In this document: piece after piece, positions 34,626-45,319 of the stretch
Position numbering within the stretch: position 1 is the stretch's first letter
How the letters are laid out: each line of letters starts with the position of its first letter
Source: Sweltsa coloradensis
Taxonomy: Eukaryota > Arthropoda > Insecta > Plecoptera > Chloroperlidae
Direction of reading: 5' to 3'
Assembly: GCA_024449915.1 (NCBI GenBank)
Contig: JAMZAV010000152.1
Span: 992,001 to 1,056,000 of the forward strand
DNA: 64,000 nucleotides
Program-made: the position numbers and the translations under genes
Notes under the pieces: generated by a model
Told to the model about the DNA's origin: nothing
What the model saw: only the letters and a program-made list of their open reading frames with translations
Databases searched by the model: none

Positions 34626-37600
34626 CTGCAACAATAATCACACATCACATCACACTCAGTCAGAAAAACAATTTAAATTTAAATTTTTTTAAATTATTTT
34701 TACAAACATTTAAAAAATTGTACCATAAGGACTAAGGAGGGCTACTAGTAGGCCTACTAACAATGTTTAGTTAAAAAGGATTGACAAAGTAAAAATACAA
34801 AGCGGTGTTTCAATAGTGTCCAAATATTGACTTGATATAAAAAAATATTCTTATCAAATAAATACATAGGTATTAAAAAATTGTATTTAGAGTCTACCCA
34901 CTCAGTCACAAAACTGATATCAAATAAGCAAAATCGTCAAAGTGTGCCCCGATAGGAAATGATCTTGCACTTTCAACCTTAGCCGCTCTGCAGAGAACAA
35001 TGTACGGTACAATGAACAAGTTTCTGGTATTGGATAAGTAAAAAATTATTTCTTTACCCAGCTCTGACACTCATGGATGTGTGTTTACACACTCACCTCT
35101 TCAAGGGCAGCACCTGACCCAGTCTGTCGTCTAGCTGTACGCTGTGGAGAGTCTCGGTCCGCTTGTCCTCGAAGTAGACCTTCAACTTATGCGGTCGGTA
35201 TTGATACCCGTAGTCCCACAACGGTGCCTCTTCAAACATTACGTTCAGCTGCTCAGCAAATCTGAAATTAATTTGAAATTGAGGATCAGCAACATCACTT
35301 TGATGGTATAGCAATATTGTGGGGTCAATATATTAATATTGATAATTTTTTTAATAATTTTAGAACTAAAACTAAAATATTTTATGGTAAAGGGGGGGAG
35401 GGGGGGACACAAACCATCAGTGAACAACCGTACGTACATTTTTTCAATTTTTAGATTGATTTTTTTTTAGTCTCTTTAAACATTAGGCCCAGGCCTATGC
35501 AAAGTTGTTCGGCAAATCTAAGATTGTTTTTTTGTGTGGTTGATATTAGGATCGATAAAAACAAACCAAATTTAAAACTGTTTTAAAATTAGTTGGCCTA
35601 CACTAGGATTTATTTTCAAAAACCAGAACTAAAATAAATTGTAATGTATTTATTTTTGCAATGTGTTATTCTTATTTTATAGAAAAGTGGGGGGAGTGGG
35701 GGGTGTAATTCTTCTGAATATTTGGGGACAAAAAATTAAAAATTAAACTTAAAAAAAATGAGGATGAGACTGGAATGTGATGGAAAGGGAAGAGTGGTGG
35801 CAGGAGAAAAGAAGATTGAGAGGCCCATCTGTAACGCCGACCTAACGCACAGTTGGACGTGGCAACAGATAATTAATGATCATGATATTTTTGCCAATCC
35901 CTATTTAAAATGTGTTCTGATTGGTTGAGCTTGCAAAGGTCTGTGAAGTATTGTGAATCACCTGAGCTAAACTAACACTGCATCTCACCAAAACTAAAAC
36001 ACTGAATTGTAATCGAAAAATAAGAAACAAAGTTCTATTCTATTCTATTTTATGGGTCTACTGTGCGCCCGTCTGTGCCAAACAAGCAGCGTACTTACGT
36101 AACGTCTTCGTGGTACTCTCGCACGAGATCGGAGGTCGCAAACTCTGGGTAGAGGAAGAGGACGGGCCACACGAGTCTACCGTCCACCAAGTGTACTTGT
36201 GTCTGAACGGCTCCTGGGTAGACGTCTTCTTGTCCCCCCGCTGTGAACAAACATTCATCATTTAGTCGATTAAACTTTTTTATTGTTGTCGTCACTTGAC
36301 AGTAGGGATGGGCAAATGCGTGTACTTTCCTAAACGTGCACACTCTTGGCTGTCAGCGCGTGTACACGTACACATTGTTATGTTTGCCACTTGCTAAAAA
36401 AAAAATTTGATTTACAGTACGCGATCTATTTTATTGGTGTAGCGCCTATTCACGCGTCAGCTGGTAGCGATCAGTTTGGTAAGTACGTCTCTGCGCAGGT
36501 CCCGAGTTCCGTGTGATGATGCAAGACGCGACGCGTCAGTCCGACCTACACGGAGAGCTGTAGAGATAGCACTTTGTCTCACTATACGCCTTCTGCGCAG
36601 TGCGCCTGCGCCGCGTCAGTCTGGTAGACGGAGCTATCAAGACAGGCTCGCTCCTCTCTCGTGAGGCAAGGCCGGCCCGCCCGGCCGGCGGCTGGCCGCA
36701 CACAGCATAGGGACACGCACACACATTTATTATTTTCGTAGAAACAGTAAACGTGTAATCGCATCAAAACAAGTACACGTTTACACGTGTACACTATCCC
36801 ATCCCTACTTGACAGCCTATGCTCGCTTGCTCTCCGCAGATGCCTGGATGTCCTTGGGCAACCGAACTGGTTGATAAAAAAAAGAAAATAACAGTTGTTT
36901 AGATGAGGGTATAAAACAACTTAGGGCCAACGGTGAGTACAAAAAAACAAATATCATCGACCAATAAGTAGAGGTAGTGAAAAAAAGTGATAACAAAATT
37001 AATGATTGTTTTTAAATGTCCATTTTATTGCCTAAAATATAATATTGTCAACAAATTACATCATAAAGAGATGGGAAAAACACATTTTGAAAACGTGAAT
37101 TTGTGCAAAATCTTTTATATATTATAACAGTAGCGCGAAATAACGAAAATAACGAACAAAATTGTATGAAACTGGTCAAAAAGCAAATTAACTCGTGAAA
37201 TTGCACCTTTTAGTGTGCAAAATCTGGGGGAATGGTGGAGGTGCCGGTCCAGAATTTAGGCGATTTTTGGTGGAGGTGCCGATAGAGACTGAACAGACGG
37301 CAACGCAACATCATTCTGTGAAGCGGGCTCCACGGAAACAGTCCGCCAAAATAACGGCGCATATCAAGGACTCTGCGGAAATAGTCCACCAAAATACGCT
37401 GTACAAATGTTTGTTTTTGGATCTTCAAGAAAAAGAAAAAAATCAAAGAAATTAAAAGTACAACAAACATTTTATTACAATGCAATGATGAATACCCTAA
37501 AGTTTATCTAAAACAAATATTAGAAAATTTTAGGGCCTGCCTGTTTTTTAACAGGGTAGGCCAACACAAGCTCACTGGGCTAACCACAGTTTCACCAGTC

Positions 37601-39384
37601 TGATTAAGGTTTACAATTGATCATTGTGACCAAAACCATTCGGGTCGATCCAAAAAAAATTTTTAATTGTACACACGTTATTCTTATTTGGTGGTCATTT
37701 TGCGAAACCCAAACGTGATCCGCGCGATATTGCCGCGTCTTTTTCCGTGGGTAAACCCCCGCCGCCCATGCCACGGGATTGGCTGGCTGTGAACGGGCAT
37801 GCGCACACCCGATACGAGAGTTGATTGCGGTGCCTATGTTCAGGCGCTTTTCAATCGCGCGCGGAAATAACGCGAGGCTGTTTTTGAGATCGTTTTTCGG
37901 AAAAAAACTCCGCTATATTCGATCCATACGGTATTGTAAATTGAGTGTGATAGTTACAAGAATGCAGACCTATTGTACTGTGGAACTGAAGTACGAAAAG
38001 TAAAAAAAAAGGGTAATCTTAAATTCGGTGTTACAAGTGATATTAATTTAGGTACCGGTTAACTTCTTTCACACATATATAATATCACCTTTTAGGTCTA
38101 TTCTATTAGTCACAGTATAAAACATAGGCCTACCTTTTTCAACATTGTAAAACATTAACCAATGCTGGGCTAGGTCCTCTCGGATTGATAGTTTTTTTTA
38201 AATCACAGTGTCACTCAACACATAAATTTTTGGTGGAGAACTTTATAAATATGGCCTAATATTAAATTTATAATTAGGGTAGGTTTCTTTACAAGTGTAT
38301 TAGGCTACCTACATAAAATTTTTACTTATAAAACTTATTTCCATGCTGCTTAGTATTTGGTTAGGGCGTACCGTACCTGAGGGGGTGTTGTCATTCTCGT
38401 CATACTTGAGTTGTTGCAGCCCCTGAATCAAGGGTGGAACTTCTTCACCCTCCTCCGGCAGTTTGGTCATGAAGAAGGGATGTTTCTCCATCTCCTACAA
38501 ACACAAACACAAACATGTACATAAGTGTGGCTCGATCTTATCTTGTGGTTAGCGTCTCTGTTTTCAATGCAAAAGGTCCAGGGTTCGATTCCTGCTATAG
38601 GCAGATGTTTTTTAACTTCTGATTTGGACTTGAGTCTAAGAGTTCTTGTCTTAGGAAGTATAAACGGTGACTTTGGACTTTGTCCTGAAAGGCCTAACCT
38701 ACTTTACAACATAATTGTAAAAAAAATTGCTATGTAAGTTTTCTGTCTTGGCATGTGCCATTAATTAATATTTTTTTTTAGCCCTGAATGTTCATGAAAA
38801 TGTTTAAAAGCTATAGTCAATCCCATTTTATAGGTAGGCCCTAGTCTTCAATTTCAATGCCTCCTTATAATTAAAATCCATTACTGGTGCCAGTAGGTAG
38901 ACCTATGTCTTACTCTGGAGTCTATTAGGCCTACAGAGAAAGTCAATTTGATAGTTAGGTCTACCAGGTACGGGTAGGCTAGTAATTTAGTTCGCTTTTA
39001 TTTAGACCTAAAATAATTTTACATTGACCGTCCGTATCAAAAACTGCAAACGTTAATTAATATCGCTTAAAATTGCATCCTATAGCTCTATTATGATACC
39101 TTTTCATCATTGGAAGTTTTTTTGGCAAGTTTTTATGAAAATTTTTCTTACAAGTTGTAGGGTAGGGCCTAGGTCATAAGTAGGCATATTATTTGAATTT
39201 TTCTAAAGTCTGGGCCCACTCAAGACCTAAGTGTCCAGGTTATGGCCTACCTATCAGTACAAACCTCTTGCCAACGATCTTCAGGCCATCCTTCCGTGTA
39301 TCTTCGTTTCTCCAGGCCGTTCATGAAAGTTTCCAAACCTTGTCCAGTTTGGGCCGCCAACTTCTTCTCTTCAGCATCCGTCAT
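34535..39384 (-). CDS. TTC4: TTC4-family Hsp90 co-chaperone (five visible exons, TPR exons missing)
   Basis: Exons on the minus strand: 39384-39265, 38494-38377, 36240-36099, 35261-35097 and 34625-34535, all with GT/AG borders, joining to 636 nt (211 aa). The N-terminus ([43 protein letters not shown]) and C-terminus ([43 protein letters not shown]) match TTC4, called Cns1 in yeast and Dpit47 in Drosophila. That protein links Hsp90/Hsp70 through a TPR domain and has a C-terminal globular domain. The roughly 190 TPR-region residues expected between exons 2 and 3 are not found in the 2.1 kb between them. The flanking phases are both 1, so direct splicing would keep the frame. Confidence 0.88.
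35097..35261 (-). CDS. TTC4: TTC4 exon, C-terminal domain
   Basis: It is bordered by TTTCAG/ATTTGC and AGAG/GTGAGT. The residues MFEEAPLWD and [15 protein letters not shown] are characteristic of the C-terminal domain of the family. It joins in phase 2 on both sides. Confidence 0.9.
36099..36240 (-). CDS. TTC4: TTC4 exon after the missing TPR block
   Basis: The acceptor TGTTCACAG precedes CGGGGG and the donor is TTAC/GTAAGT. It encodes a linker and [20 protein letters not shown], the start of the C-terminal domain. In the normal gene the preceding exon would end in the basic helix that follows the TPR repeats. Confidence 0.9.
36303..36807. mobile_element. hAT-type MITE inside the TTC4 intron
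   Basis: Inverted ends TAGGGATGGG are flanked by an exact 8-bp duplication CTTGACAG (36295-36302 and 36808-36815). Subterminal arms carry repeats of TACACGTGTACA type. It sits in the shortened intron where TPR exons are expected. Confidence 0.88.
38377..38494 (-). CDS. TTC4: TTC4 exon 2
   Basis: TTTGTAG/GAGATGG acceptor and TCAG/GTACGG donor. It encodes [18 protein letters not shown] and [14 protein letters not shown], the segment directly before the first TPR helix in the family. It ends in phase 1. Confidence 0.9.
38526..38608 (+). repeat. tRNA-derived SINE head in TTC4 intron 1
   Basis: An A-box-like TTGTGGTTAGCGTC and a B box GGTTCGATTCC lie 35-40 bp apart, as in Pol III promoters, inside a roughly 75-nt tRNA-like stretch. 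The acceptor pairing is poor. Confidence 0.45.
39265..39384 (-). CDS. TTC4: TTC4 exon 1
   Basis: The first in-frame ATG (39384-39382) follows an in-frame TGA six codons downstream of an earlier ATG, so translation should start here: [16 protein letters not shown]. It ends ...RWQE before GTTTGT, a weak but valid donor, and joins in phase 0 to EMEKHP. Confidence 0.85.
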
Positions 39385-40560
39385 CGCCGGCTTTTTAACG
39401 GGTTTTGGGGCATTTCACCATTTTTTCTCCATTTTCACAATAGTATTACACAGTGTAGGGCCCTGTAATTAAATTACCTCCTTATCTTGGTGGCATATGG
39501 AGTTTTCTGGTGACCTAAAGATTAAGTGGGCCCCTAACCCTATATGGAACGCATTAGGGCTGTAGGTCGTATAGAATTGCCCAGGATGTCTTTCCGTTAC
39601 CATGACTGGACAATGTAATCATAAACTTCGCCAACATTCCCGTTAGATTGGGCTTTCAGCTTTATTCTCAGTTATTGTTCATCGACCTACAATACCGCTC
39701 TAGGGCCTATAATTGCCCGGGAACAAAGCTCGACAACCATAATGGGAATGAGTGCGAGCATTTAACATTGCTCAGAACTGTAACAGCAACGGAAAGCTAT
39801 TGCCTAGCTTTCGTAGGGACGCTCCAATTAACCCCAAAATTCTAGTAGGCCTAGACACATTACCATATGCACTGTGAATACTAGGCTTTCCTTTCAGTAG
39901 CATATTCAGAGTGCAGTCAGTCGTTCATATGCATAGCTAAACTAATTTGGAATAGGCCTATTCTAGGTCCTATGCCTAGCCTAGGTCCAAAATTGTCATG
40001 AGACACTAATCACATATATTTTTTTAGTTTTTACAAGTGCCTATAAACCTGTACAATCGTATTACGTCGTAGGAGGGGTTTGCCTAGGCCCTACGCCAGT
40101 TATTCCAAAACATAACCTAAAATTTCCCAGCACACGCCTAGAGATCTACTGAAAATTGGACGGTATTTAAAGAAGAAAACCCACTAAAATAATGAAATTC
40201 TTGTATACACACCTTAAATTCAGTTAAAAGAGGACTCAGTCAGCTAAAAAGTTGTGGTTTTGATTTACGATTTAGGAAAAAACAAGTTCGTGAAAAGTCA
40301 CAAGTGAACCGCCTGTTGCTGTCAGCTGTTGGGCACGTTTCATTGGAAGGAAAAACGCAGTTTGGCATAGGTCTCGTAGTCGTAGTCTCACCGCTATCTA
40401 CACTCACAACTTCAGAAAAGACGTCATCACACTTTACAAAGGCGGTGAATAACGCGCGAAATTATAAATAAATTCCCCGAGAGGATTTTTCAAGTACAAT
40501 AACTACAATACTGATAAAATGAAATATTATTATTCTTTACAATACATATTAGGGGCTAGC
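39385..40560. other. TTC4 upstream region, no further gene
   Basis: It should contain the TTC4 promoter and 5' UTR. A locally GC-richer stretch with TGACGT-like and CGCGCG motifs near 40410-40465 is the likeliest promoter area. No TATA box is convincing. Confidence 0.4.
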
Positions 40561-40639
40561 GTATTTAATTACTAACAAACAACCGACAGATGTAGCTCAT
40601 GTTTAACGTACGAGACAGATTCAGGAGGTTGCAGGTTCG

Positions 40640-41150
40640 GTACCAGTATTTTTTTCTTATGGTTTAAAAGATGCAAAATGTTCCTGTACTACCTGTCTAC
40701 CTATATTCACATATGGTGCTGTAACGTGGCCAATGAGCTGGAAAGAAGACAGTGTGCTTGACAGGCAGCTGAGATGAAGTTCATATGCAGTGTGGCAGGT
40801 GTGACTTAGTTGGACAAGATAGGAAGAATGGAGAAGAATCCCAAGACAAGCATTTGAGCTAATAATGAGATGAGAATGGTGGGAAGACCTCGAGATAGAT
40901 GGCAAGACCAAGTGCATGCAGATGTGGAGGAGAGAGGAGAGGAGTGGGAAATGATTGAAGAGTGAGAAAGATGGTGGGAGAACAGGAAAAAGTGGAGAGA
41001 GCTGGTGTTGCGACAAAAGAATGAAGAAGATGAGGTGCTGAGCTTGGCATGCCGGTGCTGATTCTGTGATGCTCAAGATCAATTGGTGGAAACCCCCCTT
41101 TACCCAACTAAATGATGTTGGAACACAGTGTAGTGATAGAATATACTAGT
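40640..41150 (+). mobile_element. LINE remnant: reverse transcriptase C-terminal part and 3' UTR
   Basis: The plus strand reads, with breaks, YGAVTWPMSWKEDSVLDRQL, GRPRDRWQDQVHADVEERG and W-x-N/D-R-x-x-WR-x-LV, the typical tail of LINE reverse transcriptases, then a 3' UTR shared with 33790-33950. Stops and frame changes make it a fossil. The 141-aa frame on the opposite strand is its shadow. Confidence 0.65.
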
Positions 41151-41456
41151 ATAATATTATATTATATATGGTTTTCTTCAGATTTCAATGTGAAAGCTAG
41201 GGATAGTCCCCTGTTTAAACAGCACTTGGACATTCTATAAGAGAAGTAACATTGGCTTTCCAGACCTGTCATTGTTCTTAAAATCCTTTCTTGCTTCTTC
41301 ACACCAGATCATGCAATCCCCACCGCTTGCCTCTCTTCTTCATCACTTCTCATTTGATACTGCCATCTCTCATTCACCCTTAGAAGTCAAAGCGCGGTTG
41401 CAAGTCGAAGACAAAAATTGTGTACCAGTCCTCTACACAAATTCAAACCCTGAACG

Positions 41457-41730
41457 ACATATCGACGGTGAAGAACCAATACCTTCTATCTACCAAAAAG
41501 CAAATTGTTCAGGAGAGCATTAAAACTGATTTCAAAAAAGTAACAAGTTGGCGGTGGCAGATAGGAGATATTGATGTAAGGGTATAGGGCTCTTTGAAGA
41601 TGTTTAAGCTTGTTAGATAGGAGCTATTAGCACCAAAAAATTTGAAATAATTTTTTGTAACCATAGGCACCAACATCTCATTTTGGCAGAAAATGGCAGA
41701 TAGAAGGTATTGGTTCTTCACCATCGATAC
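41457..41730. repeat. Inverted repeat around a short spacer
   Basis: ATATCGACGGTGAAGAACCA at 41459 onward returns inverted at 41697-41730 (AGATAGAAGGTATTGGTTC). The right arm directly abuts the next palindrome. Confidence 0.55.
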
Positions 41731-41738
41731 ATAATACG

Positions 41739-42142
41739 GAAATCAATCCAGAAATGAAACATCCATCTCAGCAGGGTATCGAACCCCGGTCTCCAATTGC
41801 CGGTCCTAAGCTATTGAGACGGTTGACTTCATAACATCTGGATTGTTGGTGTATTGTAGATCTGAATAGATTAGAATAGTACTGCAATGAAATTGTACCC
41901 TCACTCATACCTGCGTTAGATAATGACATTATAAAATATCATGTTGAGTTGGTCAGTTCAAACTTCAAAGGCAGCAGACTCGTTACAGTACTGTTGCAAT
42001 CGATTCAGATCTACAATGCACCAACAATCCAGATGTTATGAAGTTAACTATCTCGGTTCTTAGGGGTAAAGCATTCGACCGGCAACTGGGAGACCCTTTG
42101 GTACCCCGCTGAGATGGATTTTATAATTTCTAGATTGATTTC
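41739..42142. repeat. Palindrome containing tRNA-like arms
   Basis: Two arms of about 130-140 bp (41739-41868 and 42003-42142) surround a 134-bp spacer. Each arm holds a degenerate B box (GGTTCGATACC on the minus strand of the left arm), so it probably arose from two SINEs inserted head to head. Confidence 0.6.
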
Positions 42143-43764
42143 CATATGATTACACTTACAAGAGTGTTTCCCAAGTAATGGAATTGAGAAATAGCAGATA
42201 AAATGCACAGACTAATCGAAGATGGACAGAGAAGATATTAATGTGAAAATACCGATAATAAAATAAAATAAATTACAACACATTTAATAATAATCATCTA
42301 GTTTTAATGGATCAGTATAAATACAGATGTAGTAACAATTCGACCAGTAAGTAGTCGCCACTATGTTCTATTATTATTAGGCTGGACAGAGTCCCTACTC
42401 TATATATTACGTCCGACTCTCCCGTATCTAAGTCTATTATGCATCGATACTCCTTATATTAAAGCCATACGTTAGTGTGAACTTGGGATTTACATTGCAC
42501 CTTTCCTTTATTATTCCATATAATTCAAACCGTAAATGATACACAAGAAACACGTAGAAACTTCTAAAATCTTATCTGTACATGCTCAGTCTCAATATTA
42601 ATAGCTACACATCGGGTCAAGAATAACCTTATGAAAGAATTCCAAGTTCTTCAATGGTTTCGTAACCCTTTCAGACACCATTTAATTATTTTAGGGGACA
42701 AAATAAAACCAACATTTTTTGTCCACTTATTCTAAATTTTTGGGGCAGTATTTATTTTTCAATCTTTGAATTTAACATGAAATTTTTTGAAGAAAAAACT
42801 TTATTTTCTTAGCTAGGTTGGAAAGAGAACGTTTAACTTTTCACTGATTTTACAAATATTTGTTTTATATTGTTTTGTTATATCATGATTTTTTTTGTTC
42901 TTTAACACCCTTTTTGGATTTTCCAAAATTGATAAATAAAAATATTCCCTTGATTTCTAAAAATGTATTTGTCATTATTTGCACCCCTAAAAACTAAAAG
43001 CCAACAAAAGGCTAGATTCATGGTACCATCTGAAAGGGTCAACTGCTCGTACTAATAAAAACTGTTCCCAACAATATTTAAGAACCCTACATTTCACATA
43101 CACCTATAAAACACAAAACAAACAACACCATTATTCAAATGACTTAATCTATACTCTATAGTACGTTTAATACAAGGTAAGCGTTGAAGTCTCCACTAAA
43201 GTACGTATATCAATGTATCAATTAACTTGGAGACCTCATTCAAACCAACTCATACGATAACCTCACCTAATATCAACATGTTTCCTAACTGAAACCTCCT
43301 TCAACCATTAGTAAATCAAAATTCATTTAAAAAACTAAATATCTACGTAAAACATTAACACAATTACTCCAACCCAAGAGAGCAAACACAAAACAATTAC
43401 AATATATCTATTTTATCTAGTTCTCTAACCTAATCTACTGATTGTCATCTCAACATCACTATGGTCCACTATTATAACCATTGAAAAACTTGGCTCTAAA
43501 ATGTTTTCTTTCACCAACAAATGTGGTACTGAAAAGGCTTTATATACACCCGATGTCAACAAAAAAGGGGGGTATATACCATGTATATATGTGCATGTGT
43601 TAGTAGGTAAATAGGCCCCCTAGTATGATGAAACATGAACGTGATAAACTTACTAAATAAAACATTTTTTAACTTGATACCAAGGTTTTTTTATATACTA
43701 TATTTTTTATATTTTATATGGTTATTTTGTTTTATTTTTAAAGTTTATCCAGATTAACAACTGC
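42143..43764. other. No gene recognised
   Basis: AT-rich intergenic sequence between TTC4 and egl; no frame shows coding character and no repeat structure stands out. Confidence 0.5.
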
Positions 43765-43932
43765 TGTAAGACCCCGTTTATATTACTAGCGTTGAACGCA
43801 GGTCGAAACATGAGTTAGGCAGGTTGAAATTTGCAATAAAAACTCAGACTCGCGTCCGTTTAAACGCAAAATTTTACCGGCGTAACTCACCAACCAGCGT
43901 CAAACGCTAGGAATATAAACGAAGTCTAACTA
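43765..43932. repeat. Inverted-repeat MITE, about 165 bp
   Basis: Arms read GACCCCGTTTATATTACTAG and inverted GACTTCGTTTATATTCCTAG, then CGTTGAACGC / CGTTTGACGC. Confidence 0.6.
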
Positions 43933-44846
43933 ACAAAAGTCTGACAGACATATTTTACCTTGTGTGTCAGTTTTGTTACAGTATATCCTTTGAGTGTATA
44001 GTGTGATTAGAGTTCCAGCGCAAAGACGGTGTCGCTTAAACACATGCTATAGGTAGTACATGTCGTCTGACAGGCAATGAGTACGCACAGATCGCGAACT
44101 GTGGCAAGCTTCGCTCGATGACATGAACTACCAACTGCATGCTATTTAGATAACGCGTAGATGCTAAAACGTATCATAAAATCTGAATCATATCTATCAC
44201 GTCAGGAGCATCAAAACAACTTCTACAGTACAACGCAAGTTCCAAACGTGTTCTGGTATCTATCGCTACTTCATGAACCTAGTACTTTCCGTAATTATAT
44301 TTAGTAGTCGTACTGTGATCATTTGTACTTCATGTACATTATGTATCATTTGAGCACGTTTCAATTATAGCATTACAACATGATATTGTCCTAACCGGGA
44401 ATATATAGTCAAAGCCAGATTCTATGTAAGACCAAGAGGCAAGCTATGATATATGTATTATGTAACACAATAATTGTACCGACTTGATTAGTACGTTCAC
44501 AATATCGAGTCGATATATACTAAACTATTAATTAAGATTGTTGAAAAACTGACATAGTAGTGGTAACCAATTTGTAAACAAAACTTGGTCATTCACCAAC
44601 ATACGTAATTAATAGCCAATGGATGGGTAACGGAAAGTCTAATAAATGCAAAACAGGATAAATCTCTCATTCCGTAAATGTATGCACAATGTCGGAAGCC
44701 TAACTGCATGAACTACCAACAAACATCATTTCTACTGACACTAGACCTAGTTCATTTAGAGAAAATACGGAAGAAACTGCCGCAAGATGATAAAACAAGC
44801 TAAAAACTAACTCATTGTCTATCATTATCAATATCATGTTCATAAG

Positions 44847-45030
44847 TTTGGAAAAGGCAAATGGCTAGTTAGTTTAGATTGGAGAAGGTTGACAGGTTGG
44901 GAAGCATAGAGAACATAAGCCCAGCCTGAAGGGCTGGGGGCGACAAACTTTTCACCTGCTGATGACAACTGCAGCTGTCAACCTTTCTCCAATCTATACA
45001 AACTAGCCAATTGGCCTTTTCCTATTTGTA
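44847..45030. repeat. Hairpin element with nested inverted repeats
   Basis: Outer arms GGAAAAGGC...GGCTAGTT and inner arms AGATTGGAGAAGGTTGACAG surround a centre with CCCAGCC-TGAA-GGGCTGGG, a seven-pair stem with a four-base loop. A related copy occurs at 51840-51955 and keeps this small stem exactly. Confidence 0.6.
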
Positions 45031-45045
45031 GTATACATTATAGAG

Positions 45046-45315
45046 TTTGAAGAGAAAATATAATATTTACAAGATGTTTCGTCATGTCGTTGTGGTGAAT
45101 AATGTCTTCTTCTTCTATCTACCACCCAAAGTTGGATTTAAACCATTCTCTGCCTAGCCACCCAGCAAAGGTACGCCACATATTGTCATGTCATGTCATG
45201 TCATGTCATCCACAGTGTCGACGCTACGCTGGGAAACAAGGAATAATGTAAATTATTCACCACTACGACGCAACAAAACATTCCCATTGTTATAATTTCT
45301 CTTCAATTATATCGA
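45046..45315. repeat. Inverted repeat with (TGTCA)n
   Basis: Arms GTTGTGGTGAATAATGT (about 45088) and inverted GTAGTGGTGAATAATTT (about 45255) extend outward into GAAGAGAAA blocks. Between them lies a five-unit TGTCA array at 45184-45209. Confidence 0.55.
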
Positions 45316-45319
45316 GTCG

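Noticed and set aside
37195..37485. Frames of 86 and 91 aa in the TTC4 intron, considered as TPR exons
   Set aside because: Neither strand shows TPR consensus residues or splice sites of the right phase.
39193..39472. Two overlapping plus-strand frames of 91 and 76 aa
   Set aside because: They are shadows of TTC4 exon 1 on the minus strand.
40657..41082. 141-aa minus-strand frame rich in S, L and H
   Set aside because: It lies antisense to a LINE reverse transcriptase tail (GRPRDRW on the plus strand).
44955..44985. CTGATGA followed by a self-complementary stretch, considered as a second hammerhead
   Set aside because: No GAAA and no GUC in the required positions; the same holds for the related site near 51933.
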